Part shown: positions 22,625-33,899 of the stretch, piece after piece | Position numbering within the stretch: the first letter of the stretch is position 1 | How the letters are laid out: each line of letters starts with the position of its first letter | Assembly: GCA_030267565.1 (NCBI GenBank) | Contig: BRXU01000006.1 | Location: 1,786,001 to 1,850,000, forward strand | Direction: 5' to 3' | DNA: 64,000 nt | DNA from: Pleodorina starrii | Lineage: Eukaryota > Chlorophyta > Chlorophyceae > Chlamydomonadales > Volvocaceae | Program-made: the position numbers and the translations under genes | The notes under the pieces: model-generated | What the model saw: the letters and a program-made list of their open reading frames with translations, nothing else | Databases searched by the model: none | Told to the model about the DNA's origin: nothing

Positions 22625-22915
22625 ATGAAGCTCGTGTCATTCCTGCTGGCGGCACTTTCGTGCGTCGCCGTCATCCTGTACGGCAACGTGCCCGCTGTCA
22701 CCGCCAGCGCGATACCTCCAACCACCTGCCAGAAATCCATCACCTACGTTTGGGACGAGCGCAACAACGCCCTTGGGCCCGGCTCGTGTGAGACTGTGTA
22801 CAACAGCTGTGATTGCCGTGGCGTCCGCCGATGCATTAATGGCTACTGCACCGACGTTCCGACATCTGGTCATAGGCGGGCCTTGCTGAGGGGCGATGGG
22901 GTGACCGGCAAATGA
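22625..22915 (+). CDS. Secreted six-Cys peptide, copy 6 (model copy)
   Basis: 96 residues; I do not recognise the family. Residues 1-29 form a classic signal peptide: Lys2, a hydrophobic core FLLAALSCVAVILYG, and an Ala-Ser-Ala site before Ile30. The ~67-residue mature part has six cysteines at 35, 55, 62, 64, 70 and 75 (C-x19-C-x6-C-x-C-x5-C-x4-C), compatible with three disulfides, and a basic HRRALLR tail near the C-terminus. The ATG sits in AAAATGA and is the first ATG after the predicted leader intron. The product is probably secreted or extracellular-matrix directed (inference). The frame could extend upstream to an in-frame ATG at 22442, but that region lies inside the predicted intron. 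Role unknown; a knottin-like or EGF-like fold is only a guess. Confidence 0.55.
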   Translation: MKLVSFLLAALSCVAVILYGNVPAVTASAIPPTTCQKSITYVWDERNNALGPGSCETVYNSCDCRGVRRCINGYCTDVPTSGHRRALLRGDGVTGK

Positions 22916-23189
22916 GCAGCAGGTTAATTCCACCAGCAAGCACGCACGTACGTAGACTTGTGTCTTATTATGTCTGTACGCTTTTATTTATTACACACGC
23001 GCGGGGCCCATGTATCTATTCCCGCCACCGTCGCGGGCCTTGCTGAGGGGCGATGGGGTGACGGGCAAATGAGCAGCAGGTTAATTCCACCAGCAAGCAC
23101 GCACGTACATAGATTTGTGTCTTATTATGTCTGTACGCTTTTATTTATTACACACGCGCGGGGCCCATGTATCTATTCCCGCCACCGTC
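22876..23189 (+). repeat. Internal tandem duplication within the unit (2 x 157 bp)
   Basis: The block running from GCGGGCCTTG through the peptide stop codon and 3' flank to CCACCGTCG occurs twice in succession (22876 and 23033). The same pair exists in units 2-13, with a period of 161 bp in the left subtype because of a 4-bp GCGT difference. Units 1 and 14 have one copy only. The second copy repeats the last peptide codons and stop without the rest of the gene, so it is a 3' fragment. Confidence 0.92.
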
Positions 23190-24832
23190 GGTCGGTGGAA
23201 GGCTGGATTAAGGAGGGCCCTGCTGCGTATGTACACGCAGCGGTTAGTACCAGTAGCGCTGCAGTAGTAGCGGGTTGTGACGTTCGTGCTGGCCTAGCTA
23301 GCTGGCATGCAGCCCATCTACCGGCGGCATCGATGAGCGAGAGTAATGAGGGCGACACGCACGGCAGCCGCGCCCTCGCCGTCCATGTATCTGTTAGTTC
23401 AGGCATTCCTTTCTGTGGTAGATATATATGAAGTTCTGGGCGCCTTATGTGTGGTATGCGTCACAGACGACGGGCAAGCCAAACGATTGAAGACCGACAT
23501 ATATAATCGTGTGTTTCATTACAGTTGTGTACTTTCGTAGATCGATCTCTATCTAGATTTATTCAGACAGATATAGAAACCCTCGGTTTGAGTGCCACGC
23601 CCTGAAAGGAAGGGGCGCGTGTTCCTTACCCGCGGGCTTTGGTACGTACGTGATGAGCCGTTGGTCATCTGGCAACGGCGGGCGTAGACTATGGCTGGCT
23701 GGGTAGGTTCAAATAATAATTCGCCGCGTATGTACCCTTCCAACACCTGGTAACCTACGTATGTTTGTACGCTCGCTCTATCTGTCATCAACACATGCTC
23801 TGGACATACATGCGTTGGACAAGACGGAAATATATCAGTGCCATGCGCCTTGAGTGAGGCCACACAAGCAAAGTAATGTGATCAGTCCATTCGCCCTGAT
23901 CCGTTCGCACTTGGACCAAATAATAATGCTGGCTGAACCTGGTACATGCATGAACACCGAGATGGGGCTTAACTTATGTGGCGCCAAAGAAACCAACCTA
24001 CCAATAGCACACACCTAGGTGGGTAGGTGTTGCTCCATCTATCGTCTACGTACCAGCCATGGGTGCTGCTGGGAAGGGTACATAAACAGCAGGACGGCAA
24101 AGGCTAAACTGGCAGTTGAAGGTTTGGCAGCAGCGGCATTAATTATGTGAACGAGCAGTCGAACGGAGCGCATCCTACCGCTGCAACGGTTAGGCTAGTC
24201 GCATCCTGTCCCTATGCCGTCCGCTTCCTTGATAAGCTGCGGTTACATTGGAATTACGTAAATGCGAACACATGCCGCGCAGCAGTCGCTCCATCGATCG
24301 CTTGTCATCACGTCCCGCACCATCCGTTGTAGGTGACACGCAGACACCTTCGCACATGTACCGCAGTGACCGCCCATCTATCGCCCGGTCGGCCAATCAA
24401 CCAACCGTCGACGACCGTCCGTCGGCCTTCCGACTGCGACCCGTCGCCGCCCGTGTGCTTTCCGGACTTGTCGCATATGTACTCGGAATGCATATTCATG
24501 ACTGCTCATCACAACACGTTCCGGCACGAACAAGTAGACATACGGAGCGAAATTTGTTTGCTTGCGAATGTAAGCGCACGCGCGTGCGTGGCTGGTGCGT
24601 AGGCTGGGACACGGATCAGCCGCGCGCAGTCAAGCAAGCGGGCGTTTGTAGCCCCAATCCGTCCAAACATGCAGCGGTGGCCTCGACGCACGCGCGCGCG
24701 GGTCGTACACAAAATACTCGTGCCGCCAGTGCCTGCCTGGCAGATACCTGCAGCAGTGTGCACGACAATGCATGGTATGCCGATACACATCATTGGCGGG
24801 CGAAAGTGTATGGGCTGGAAAATGCGCAGTCG

Positions 24833-27800
24833 CATGCGTGCGATCTGATAGTCGGGCGGGCGGTTATTAGTTGGGCGGGTGCGGGCGGCAGCTGCATCGG
24901 CACATGACTGAAGCAGTCTGGAAGCGGCAGCGGAATGGCTCACGGATCGGAAGTCCGATGGACCACCACTCATCATCAGCAGCCGCAAGCTCGCCTTCGT
25001 TCGTACACGCACAAGTGGTGCATACCCTTTAAATGCGCACACTTATGAGTGGCATGTACACGCAGTTACGTGAACCAAACTAACAGTGTTCAGGTGATCA
25101 AGGACACCCGTGTCGCACCATCGCCACCGGACGCGCGGGAGCGCGTTCTTCTGCTGCTTGCGTGGGACACCTACCTTGCGGTTGCAGCTGCATTTTCCTG
25201 GACTTCAAAGTGCAGCGGGCTTGTTCCAACCAACCAACGCTATCTATTGGACGCCTAGCCGAGCTGCCGGAGTCAAGGACGACGCCGGTAAGCTGCTGGA
25301 GTGCCGTTTACATATGCGTACGTACGTATATAGATATGTATACCAAGCGTACAGCTGGATGGCGAACACAAGCAAGAGGTTGAGAGATGCGTTACGCACA
25401 TACAAAGGCCGCCCTGCTGCCGCCACGCATCCATGTGCGTGCAATTGATTTTCCGGCAGCCGCATGTACTCAGTGGACCCCGTCGTCGCGCGCTCGTTAC
25501 ATTTGAGAAGCAAGGTCGAGTGCGTGATAGATGCAAGACAGATTCAGTTAGTTGCTTGTGGTCCATGCATTATTCCCACCCGCCGGCTCGCATTTTGCCT
25601 GCAGATCAAGTCACCACAAGAAAGTTACGGGCCGGCCAAACGCAAAATGAAGCTCGTGTCATTCCTGCTGGCGGCACTTTCGTGCGTCGCCGTCATCCTG
25701 TACGGCAACGTGCCCGCTGTCACCGCCAGCGCGATACCTCCAACCACCTGCCAGAAATCCATCACCTACGTTTGGGACGAGCGCAACAACGCCCTTGGGC
25801 CCGGCTCGTGTGAGACTGTGTACAACAGCTGTGATTGCCGTGGCGTCCGCCGATGCATTAATGGCTACTGCACCGACGTTCCGACATCTGGTCATAGGCG
25901 GGCCTTGCTGAGGGGCGATGGGGTGACCGGCAAATGAGCAGCAGGTTAATTCCACCAGCAAGCACGCACGTACGTAGACTTGTGTCTTATTATGTCTGTA
26001 CGCTTTTATTTATTACACACGCGCGGGGCCCATGTATCTATTCCCGCCACCGTCGCGGGCCTTGCTGAGGGGCGATGGGGTGACGGGCAAATGAGCAGCA
26101 GGTTAATTCCACCAGCAAGCACGCACGTACATAGATTTGTGTCTTATTATGTCTGTACGCTTTTATTTATTACACACGCGCGGGGCCCATGTATCTATTC
26201 CCGCCACCGTCGGTCGGTGGAAGGCTGGATTAAGGAGGGCCCTGCTGCGTATGTACACGCAGCGGTTAGTACCAGTAGCGCTGCAGTAGTAGCGGGTTGT
26301 GACGTTCGTGCTGGCCTAGCTAGCTGGCATGCAGCCCATCTACCGGCGGCATCGATGAGCGAGAGTAATGAGGGCGACACGCACGGCAGCCGCGCCCTCG
26401 CCGTCCATGTATCTGTTAGTTCAGGCATTCCTTTCTGTGGTAGTAATATATGAAGTTCTGGGCGCCTTATGTGTGGTATGCGTCACAGACGACGGGCAAG
26501 CCAAACGATTGAAGACCGACATATATAATCGTGTGTTTCATTACAGTTGTGTACTTTCGTAGATCGATCTCTATCTAGATTTATTCAGACAGATATAGAA
26601 ACCCTCGGTTTGAGTGCCACGCCCTGAAAGGAAGGGGCGCGTGTTCCTTACCCGCGGGCTTTGGTACGTACGTGATGAGCCGTTGGTCATCTGGCAACGG
26701 CGGGCGTAGACTATGGCTGGCTGGGTAGGTTCAAATAATAATTCGCCGCGTATGTACCCTTCCAACACCTGGTAACCTACGTATGTTTGTACGCTCGCTC
26801 TATCTGTCATCAACACATGCTCTGGACATACATGCGTTGGACAAGACGGAAATATATCAGTGCCATGCGCCTTGAGTGAGGCCACACAAGCAAAGTAATG
26901 TGATCAGTCCATTCGCCCTGATCCGTTCGCACTTGGACCAAATAATAATGCTGGCTGAACCTGGTACATGCATGAACACCGAGATGGGGCTTAACTTATG
27001 TGGCGCCAAAGAAACCAACCTACCAATAGCACACACCTAGGTGGGTAGGTGTTGCTCCATCTATCGTCTACGTACCAGCCATGGGTGCTGCTGGGAAGGG
27101 TACATAAACAGCAGGACGGCAAAGGCTAAACTGGCAGTTGAAGGTTTGGCAGCAGCGGCATTAATTATGTGAACGAGCAGTCGAACGGAGCGCATCCTAC
27201 CGCTGCAACGGTTAGGCTAGTCGCATCCTGTCCCTATGCCGTCCGCTTCCTTGATAAGCTGCGGTTACATTGGAATTACGTAAATGCGAACACATGCCGC
27301 GCAGCAGTCGCTCCATCGATCGCTTGTCATCACGTCCCGCACCATCCGTTGTAGGTGACACGCAGACACCTTCGCACATGTACCGCAGTGACCGCCCATC
27401 TATCGCCCGGTCGGCCAATCAACCAACCGTCGACGACCGTCCGTCGGCCTTCCGACTGCGACCCGTCGCCGCCCGTGTGCTTTCCGGACTTGTCGCATAT
27501 GTACTCGGAATGCATATTCATGACTGCTCATCACAACACGTTCCGGCACGAACAAGTAGACATACGGAGCGAAATTTGTTTGCTTGCGAATGTAAGCGCA
27601 CGCGCGTGCGTGGCTGGTGCGTAGGCTGGGACACGGATCAGCCGCGCGCAGTCAAGCAAGCGGGCGTTTGTAGCCCCAATCCGTCCAAACATGCAGCGGT
27701 GGCCTCGACGCACGCGCGCGCGGGTCGTACACAAAATACTCGTGCCGCCAGTGCCTGCCTGGCAGATACCTGCAGCAGTGTGCACGACAATGCATGGTAT

Positions 27801-27854
27801 GCCGATACACATCATTGGCGGGCGAAAGTGTATGGGCTGGAAAATGCGCAGTCG
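24833..27854 (+). repeat. Array unit 7, central subtype
   Basis: 3022 bp. It differs from unit 6 mainly at GTAGTAATATATG (unit 6 has GTAGATATATATG). Its 3' end has the CAGCAGTG/GAAAGTG allele. Confidence 0.93.
25647..25937 (+). CDS. Secreted six-Cys peptide, copy 7
   Basis: The predicted protein is identical to the model copy. Predicted leader intron 25288-25604. Confidence 0.55.
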   Translation: MKLVSFLLAALSCVAVILYGNVPAVTASAIPPTTCQKSITYVWDERNNALGPGSCETVYNSCDCRGVRRCINGYCTDVPTSGHRRALLRGDGVTGK

Positions 27855-30800
27855 CATGCGTGCGATCTGATAGTCGGGCGGGCGGTTATTAGTTGGGCGG
27901 GTGCGGGCGGCAGCTGCATCGGCACATGACTGAAGCAGTCTGGAAGCGGCAGCGGAATGGCTCACGGATCGGAAGTCCGATGGACCACCACTCATCATCA
28001 GCAGCCGCAAGCTCGCCTTCGTTCGTACACGCACAAGTGGTGCATACCCTTTAAATGCGCACACTTATGAGTGGCATGTACACGCAGTTACGTGAACCAA
28101 ACTAACAGTGTTCAGGTGATCAAGGACACCCGTGTCGCACCATCGCCACCGGACGCGCGGGAGCGCGTTCTTCTGCTGCTTGCGTGGGACACCTACCTTG
28201 CGGTTGCAGCTGCATTTTCCTGGACTTCAAAGTGCAGCGGGCTTGTTCCAACCAACCAACGCTATCTATTGGACGCCTAGCCGAGCTGCCGGAGTCAAGG
28301 ACGACGCCGGTAAGCTGCTGGAGTGCCGTTTACATATGCGTACGTACGTATATAGATATGTATACCAAGCGTACAGCTGGATGGCGAACACAAGCAAGAG
28401 GTTGAGAGATGCGTTACGCACATACAAAGGCCGCCCTGCTGCCGCCACGCATCCATGTGCGTGCAATTGATTTTCCGGCAGCCGCATGTACTCAGTGGAC
28501 CCCGTCGTCGCGCGCTCGTTACATTTGAGAAGCAAGGTCGAGTGCGTGATAGATGCAAGACAGATTCAGTTAGTTGCTTGTGGTCCATGCATTATTCCCA
28601 CCCGCCGGCTCGCATTTTGCCTGCAGATCAAGTCACCACAAGAAAGTTACGGGCCGGCCAAACGCAAAATGAAGCTCGTGTCATTCCTGCTGGCGGCACT
28701 TTCGTGCGTCGCCGTCATCCTGTACGGCAACGTGCCCGCTGTCACCGCCAGCGCGATACCTCCAACCACCTGCCAGAAATCCATCACCTACGTTTGGGAC
28801 GAGCGCAACAACGCCCTTGGGCCCGGCTCGTGTGAGACTGTGTACAACAGCTGTGATTGCCGTGGCGTCCGCCGATGCATTAATGGCTACTGCACCGACG
28901 TTCCGACATCTGGTCATAGGCGGGCCTTGCTGAGGGGCGATGGGGTGACCGGCAAATGAGCAGCAGGTTAATTCCACCAGCAAGCACGCACGTACGTAGA
29001 CTTGTGTCTTATTATGTCTGTACGCTTTTATTTATTACACACGCGCGGGGCCCATGTATCTATTCCCGCCACCGTCGCGGGCCTTGCTGAGGGGCGATGG
29101 GGTGACGTGCAAATGAGCAGCAGGTTAATTCCACCAGCAAGCACGCACGTACATAGATTTGTGTCTTATTATGTCTGTACGCTTTTATTTATTACACACG
29201 CGCGGGGCCCATGTATCTATTCCCGCCACCGTCGGTCGGTGGAAGGCTGGATTAAGGAGGGCCCTGCTGCGTATGTACACGCAGCGGTTAGTACCAGTAG
29301 CGCTGCAGTAGTAGCGGGTTGTGACGTTCGTGCTGGCCTAGCTAGCTGGCATGCAGCCCATCTACCGGCGGCATCGATGAGCGAGAGTAATGAGGGCGAC
29401 ACGCACGGCAGCCGCGCCCTCGCCGTCCATGTATCTGTTAGTTCAGGCATTCCTTTCTGTGGTAGATATATATGAAGTTCTGGGCGCCTTATGTGTGGTA
29501 TGCGTCACAGACGACGGGCAAGCCAAACGATTGAAGACCGACATATATAATCGTGTGTTTCATTACAGTTGTGTACTTTCGTAGATCGATCTCTATCTAG
29601 ATTTATTCAGACAGATATAGAAACCCTCGGTTTGAGTGCCACGCCCTGAAAGGAAGGGGCGCGTGTTCCTTACCCGCGGGCTTTGGTACGTACGTGATGA
29701 GCCGTTGGTCATCTGGCAACGGCGGGCGTAGACTATGGCTGGCTGGGTAGGTTCAAATAATAATTCGCCGCGTATGTAACCTTCCAACACCTGGTAACCT
29801 ACGTATGTTTGTACGCTCGCTCTATCTGTCATCAACACATGCTCTGGACATACATGCGTTGGACAAGACGGAAATATATCAGTGCCATGCGCCTTGAGTG
29901 AGGCCACACAAGCAAAGTAATGTGATCAGTCCATTCGCCCTGATCCGTTCGCACTTGGACCAAATAATAATGCTGGCTGAACCTGGTACATGCATGAACA
30001 CCGAGATGGGGCTTAACTTATGTGGCGCCAAAGAAACCAACCTACCAATAGCACACACCTAGGTGGGTAGGTGTTGCTCCATCTATCGTCTACGTACCAG
30101 CCATGGGTGCTGCTGGGAAGGGTACATAAACAGCAGGACGGCAAAGGCTAAACTGGCAGTTGAAGGTTTGGCAGCAGCGGCATTAATTATGTGAACGAGC
30201 AGTCGAACGGAGCGCATCCTACCGCTGCAACGGTTAGGCTAGTCGCATCCTGTCCCTATGCCGTCCGCTTCCTTGATAAGCTGCGGTTACATTGGAATTA
30301 CGTAAATGCGAACACACGCCGCGCAGCAGTCGCTCCATCGATCGCTTGTCATCACGTCCCGCACCATCCGTTGTAGGTGACACGCAGACACCTTCGCACA
30401 TGTACCGCAGTGACCGCCCATCTATCGCCCGGTCGGCCAATCAACCAACCGTCGACGACCGTCCGTCGGCCTTCCGACTGCGACCCGTCGCCGCCCGTGT
30501 GCTTTCCGGACTTGTCGCATATGTACTCGGAATGCATATTCATGACTGCTCATCACAACACGTTCCGGCACGAACAAGTAGACATACGGAGCGAAATTTG
30601 TTTGCTTGCGAATGTAAGCGCACGCGCGTGCGTGGCTGGTGCGTAGGCTGGGACACGGATCAGCCGCGCGCAGTCAAGCAAGCGGGCGTTTGTAGCCCCA
30701 ATCCGTCCAAACATGCAGCGGTGGCCTCGACGCACGCGCGCGCGGGTCATACACAAAATACTCGTGCCGCCAGTGCCTGCCTGGCAGATACCTGCGTGCA

Positions 30801-30877
30801 GTGTGCACGACAATGCATGGTATGCCGATACACATCATTGGCGGGCGAACATGTATGGGCTGGAAAATGCGCAGTCG
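27855..30877 (+). repeat. Array unit 8, central subtype
   Basis: 3023 bp. It carries a private T in GGTGACGTGCAAATG (second internal block) and the alternative 3' allele CTGCGTGCAGTG/GAACATG, in contrast to units 6, 7 and 9. Confidence 0.93.
28669..28959 (+). CDS. Secreted six-Cys peptide, copy 8
   Basis: Protein identical to the model copy. The private G-to-T change of this unit falls in the second internal block, outside the frame. Confidence 0.55.
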   Translation: MKLVSFLLAALSCVAVILYGNVPAVTASAIPPTTCQKSITYVWDERNNALGPGSCETVYNSCDCRGVRRCINGYCTDVPTSGHRRALLRGDGVTGK

Positions 30878-33800
30878 CATGCGTGCGATCTGATAGTCGG
30901 GCGGGCGGTTATTAGTTGGGCGGGTGCGGGCGGCAGCTGCATCGGCACATGACTGAAGCAGTCTGGAAGCGGCAGCGGAATGGCTCACGGATCGGAAGTC
31001 CGATGGACCACCACTCATCATCAGCAGCCGCAAGCTCGCCTTCGTTCGTACACGCACAAGTGGTGCATACCCTTTAAATGCGCACACTTATGAGTGGCAT
31101 GTACACGCAGTTACGTGAACCAAACTAACAGTGTTCAGGTGATCAAGGACACCCGTGTCGCACCATCGCCACCGGACGCGCGGGAGCGCGTTCTTCTGCT
31201 GCTTGCGTGGGACACCTACCTTGCGGTTGCAGCTGCATTTTCCTGGACTTCAAAGTGCAGCGGGCTTGTTCCAACCAACCAACGCTATCTATTGGACGCC
31301 TAGCCGAGCTGCCGGAGTCAAGGACGACGCCGGTAAGCTGCTGGAGTGCCGTTTACATATGCGTACGTACGTATATAGATATGTATACCAAGCGTACAGC
31401 TGGATGGCGAACACAAGCAAGAGGTTGAGAGATGCGTTACGCACATACAAAGGCCGCCCTGCTGCCGCCACGCATCCATGTGCGTGCAATTGATTTTCCG
31501 GCAGCCGCATGTACTCAGTGGACCCCGTCGTCGCGCGCTCGTTACATTTGAGAAGCAAGGTCGAGTGCGTGATAGATGCAAGACAGATTCAGTTAGTTGC
31601 TTGTGGTCCATGCATTATTCCCACCCGCCGGCTCGCATTTTGCCTGCAGATCAAGTCACCACAAGAAAGTTACGGGCCGGCCAAACGCAAAATGAAGCTC
31701 GTGTCATTCCTGCTGGCGGCACTTTCGTGCGTCGCCGTCATCCTGTACGGCAACGTGCCCGCTGTCACCGCCAGCGCGATACCTCCAACCACCTGCCAGA
31801 AATCCATCACCTACGTTTGGGACGAGCGCAACAACGCCCTTGGGCCCGGCTCGTGTGAGACTGTGTACAACAGCTGTGATTGCCGTGGCGTCCGCCGATG
31901 CATTAATGGCTACTGCACCGACGTTCCGACATCTGGTCATAGGCGGGCCTTGCTGAGGGGCGATGGGGTGACCGGCAAATGAGCAGCAGGTTAATTCCAC
32001 CAGCAAGCACGCACGTACGTAGACTTGTGTCTTATTATGTCTGTACGCTTTTATTTATTACACACGCGCGGGGCCCATGTATCTATTCCCGCCACCGTCG
32101 CGGGCCTTGCTGAGGGGCGATGGGGTGACGGGCAAATGAGCAGCAGGTTAATTCCACCAGCAAGCACGCACGTACATAGATTTGTGTCTTATTATGTCTG
32201 TACGCTTTTATTTATTACACACGCGCGGGGCCCATGTATCTATTCCCGCCACCGTCGGTCGGTGGAAGGCTGGATTAAGGAGGGCCCTGCTGCGTATGTA
32301 CACGCAGCGGTTAGTACCAGTAGCGCTGCAGTAGTAGCGGGTTGTGACGTTCGTGCTGGCCTAGCTAGCTGGCATGCAGCCCATCTACCGGCGGCATCGA
32401 TGAGCGAGAGTAATGAGGGCGACACGCACGGCAGCCGCGCCCTCGCCGTCCATGTATCTGTTAGTTCAGGCATTCCTTTCTGTGGTAGATATATATGAAG
32501 TTCTGGGCGCCTTATGTGTGGTATGCGTCACAGACGACGGGCAAGCCAAACGATTGAAGACCGACATATATAATCGTGTGTTTCATTACAGTTGTGTACT
32601 TTCGTAGATCGATCTCTATCTAGATTTATTCAGACAGATATAGAAACCCTCGGTTTGAGTGCCACGCCCTGAAAGGAAGGGGCGCGTGTTCCTTACCCGC
32701 GGGCTTTGGTACGTACGTGATGAGCCGTTGGTCATCTGGCAACGGCGGGCGTAGACTATGGCTGGCTGGGTAGGTTCAAATAATAATTCGCCGCGTATGT
32801 AACCTTCCAACACCTGGTAACCTACGTATGTTTGTACGCTCGCTCTATCTGTCATCAACACATGCTCTGGACATACATGCGTTGGACAAGACGGAAATAT
32901 ATCAGTGCCATGCGCCTTGAGTGAGGCCACACAAGCAAAGTAATGTGATCAGTCCATTCGCCCTGATCCGTTCGCACTTGGACCAAATAATAATGCTGGC
33001 TGAACCTGGTACATGCATGAACATCGAGATGGGGCTTAACTTATGTGGCGCCAAAGAAACCAACCTACCAATAGCACACACCTAGGTGGGTAGGTGTTGC
33101 TCCATCTATCGTCTACGTACCAGCCATGGGTGCTGCTGGGAAGGGTACATAAACAGCAGGACGGCAAAGGCTAAACTGGCAGTTGAAGGTTTGGCAGCAG
33201 CGGCATTAATTATGTGAACGAGCAGTCGAACGGAGCGCATCCTACCGCTGCAACGGTTAGGCTAGTCGCATCCTGTCCCTATGCCGTCCGCTTCCTTGAT
33301 AAGCTGCGGTTACATTGGAATTACGTAAATGCGAACACATGCCGCGCAGCAGTCGCTCCATCGATCGCTTGTCATCACGTCCCGCACCATCCGTTGTAGG
33401 TGACACGCAGACACCTTCGCACATGTACCGCAGTGACCGCCCATCTATCGCCCGGTCGGCCAATCAACCAACCGTCGACGACCGACCGTCGGCCTTCCGA
33501 CTGCGACCCATCGCCGCCCGTGTGCTTTCCGGACTTGTCGCATATGTACTCGGAATGCATATTCATGACTGCTCATCACAACACGTTCCGGCACGAACAA
33601 GTAGACATACGGAGCGAAATTTGTTTGCTTGCGAATGTAAGCGCACGCGCGTGCGTGGCTGGTGCGTAGGCTGGGACACGGATCAGCCGCGCGCAGTCAA
33701 GCAAGCGGGCGTTTGTAGCCCCAATCCGTCCAAACATGCAGCGGTGGCCTCGACGCACGCGCGCGCGGGTCGTACAGAAAATACTCGTGCCGCCAGTGCC

Positions 33801-33899
33801 TGCCTGGCAGATACCTGCAGCAGTGTGCACGACAATGCATGGTATGCCGATACACATCATTGGCGGGCGAAAGTGTATGGGCTGGAAAATGCGCAGTCG
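30878..33899 (+). repeat. Array unit 9, central subtype
   Basis: 3022 bp. It has a private ACATCGAGATGG near 33021 and the CAGCAGTG/GAAAGTG 3' allele. It also has the left-type GACCGACCG/CCCATCGCC near 33480, so it is itself mosaic. Confidence 0.93.
31692..31982 (+). CDS. Secreted six-Cys peptide, copy 9
   Basis: Protein identical to the model copy, with Val4 and Ser12. Confidence 0.55.
   Translation: MKLVSFLLAALSCVAVILYGNVPAVTASAIPPTTCQKSITYVWDERNNALGPGSCETVYNSCDCRGVRRCINGYCTDVPTSGHRRALLRGDGVTGK

Larger units (their letters stand above)
21811..24832 (+). repeat. Array unit 6, central subtype (model unit)
   Basis: 3022 bp; used here as the model unit. Central marks are CGCATGCGTGCG, GAAGCAGTCTGG and an 8-bp insertion CCGCTGCA in the CCTAACGGTTAGG palindrome near 24177. 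The 3' variant is CTGCAGCAGTG with GCGAAAGTG. No second gene is supported between 22916 and 24832. Confidence 0.93.

Noticed and set aside
22958..23431. A 157-codon plus-strand frame downstream of the peptide gene in central units
   Set aside because: It exists only because the internal 157-bp duplication keeps a frame open; in units with the 161-bp period or a single block it is shorter. It contains repeated 3'-flank sequence and no motif.
23549..23863. A ~104-codon minus-strand open frame recurring in all units
   Set aside because: The first codon is GTG, not ATG. A 1-bp difference gives a different C-terminus in left-subtype units, and there is no motif.
24248..24907. A 180-219-codon open frame recurring in most units (for example 3820, 6834, 24248, 27270)
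   Set aside because: It has no ATG at its start and no recognisable motif. Its end changes frame between units because of 1-bp and 4-bp indels (CTGCGTGCAG, CTGCAGCAG, CTGCAG), so the frame is not maintained. It is explained by GC-rich repeat sequence.
24509..25042. A 137-177-codon minus-strand open frame in the unit
   Set aside because: Its length depends on the same small indels as the plus-strand frame. It covers the proposed promoter region of the peptide gene and shows no protein-like pattern.
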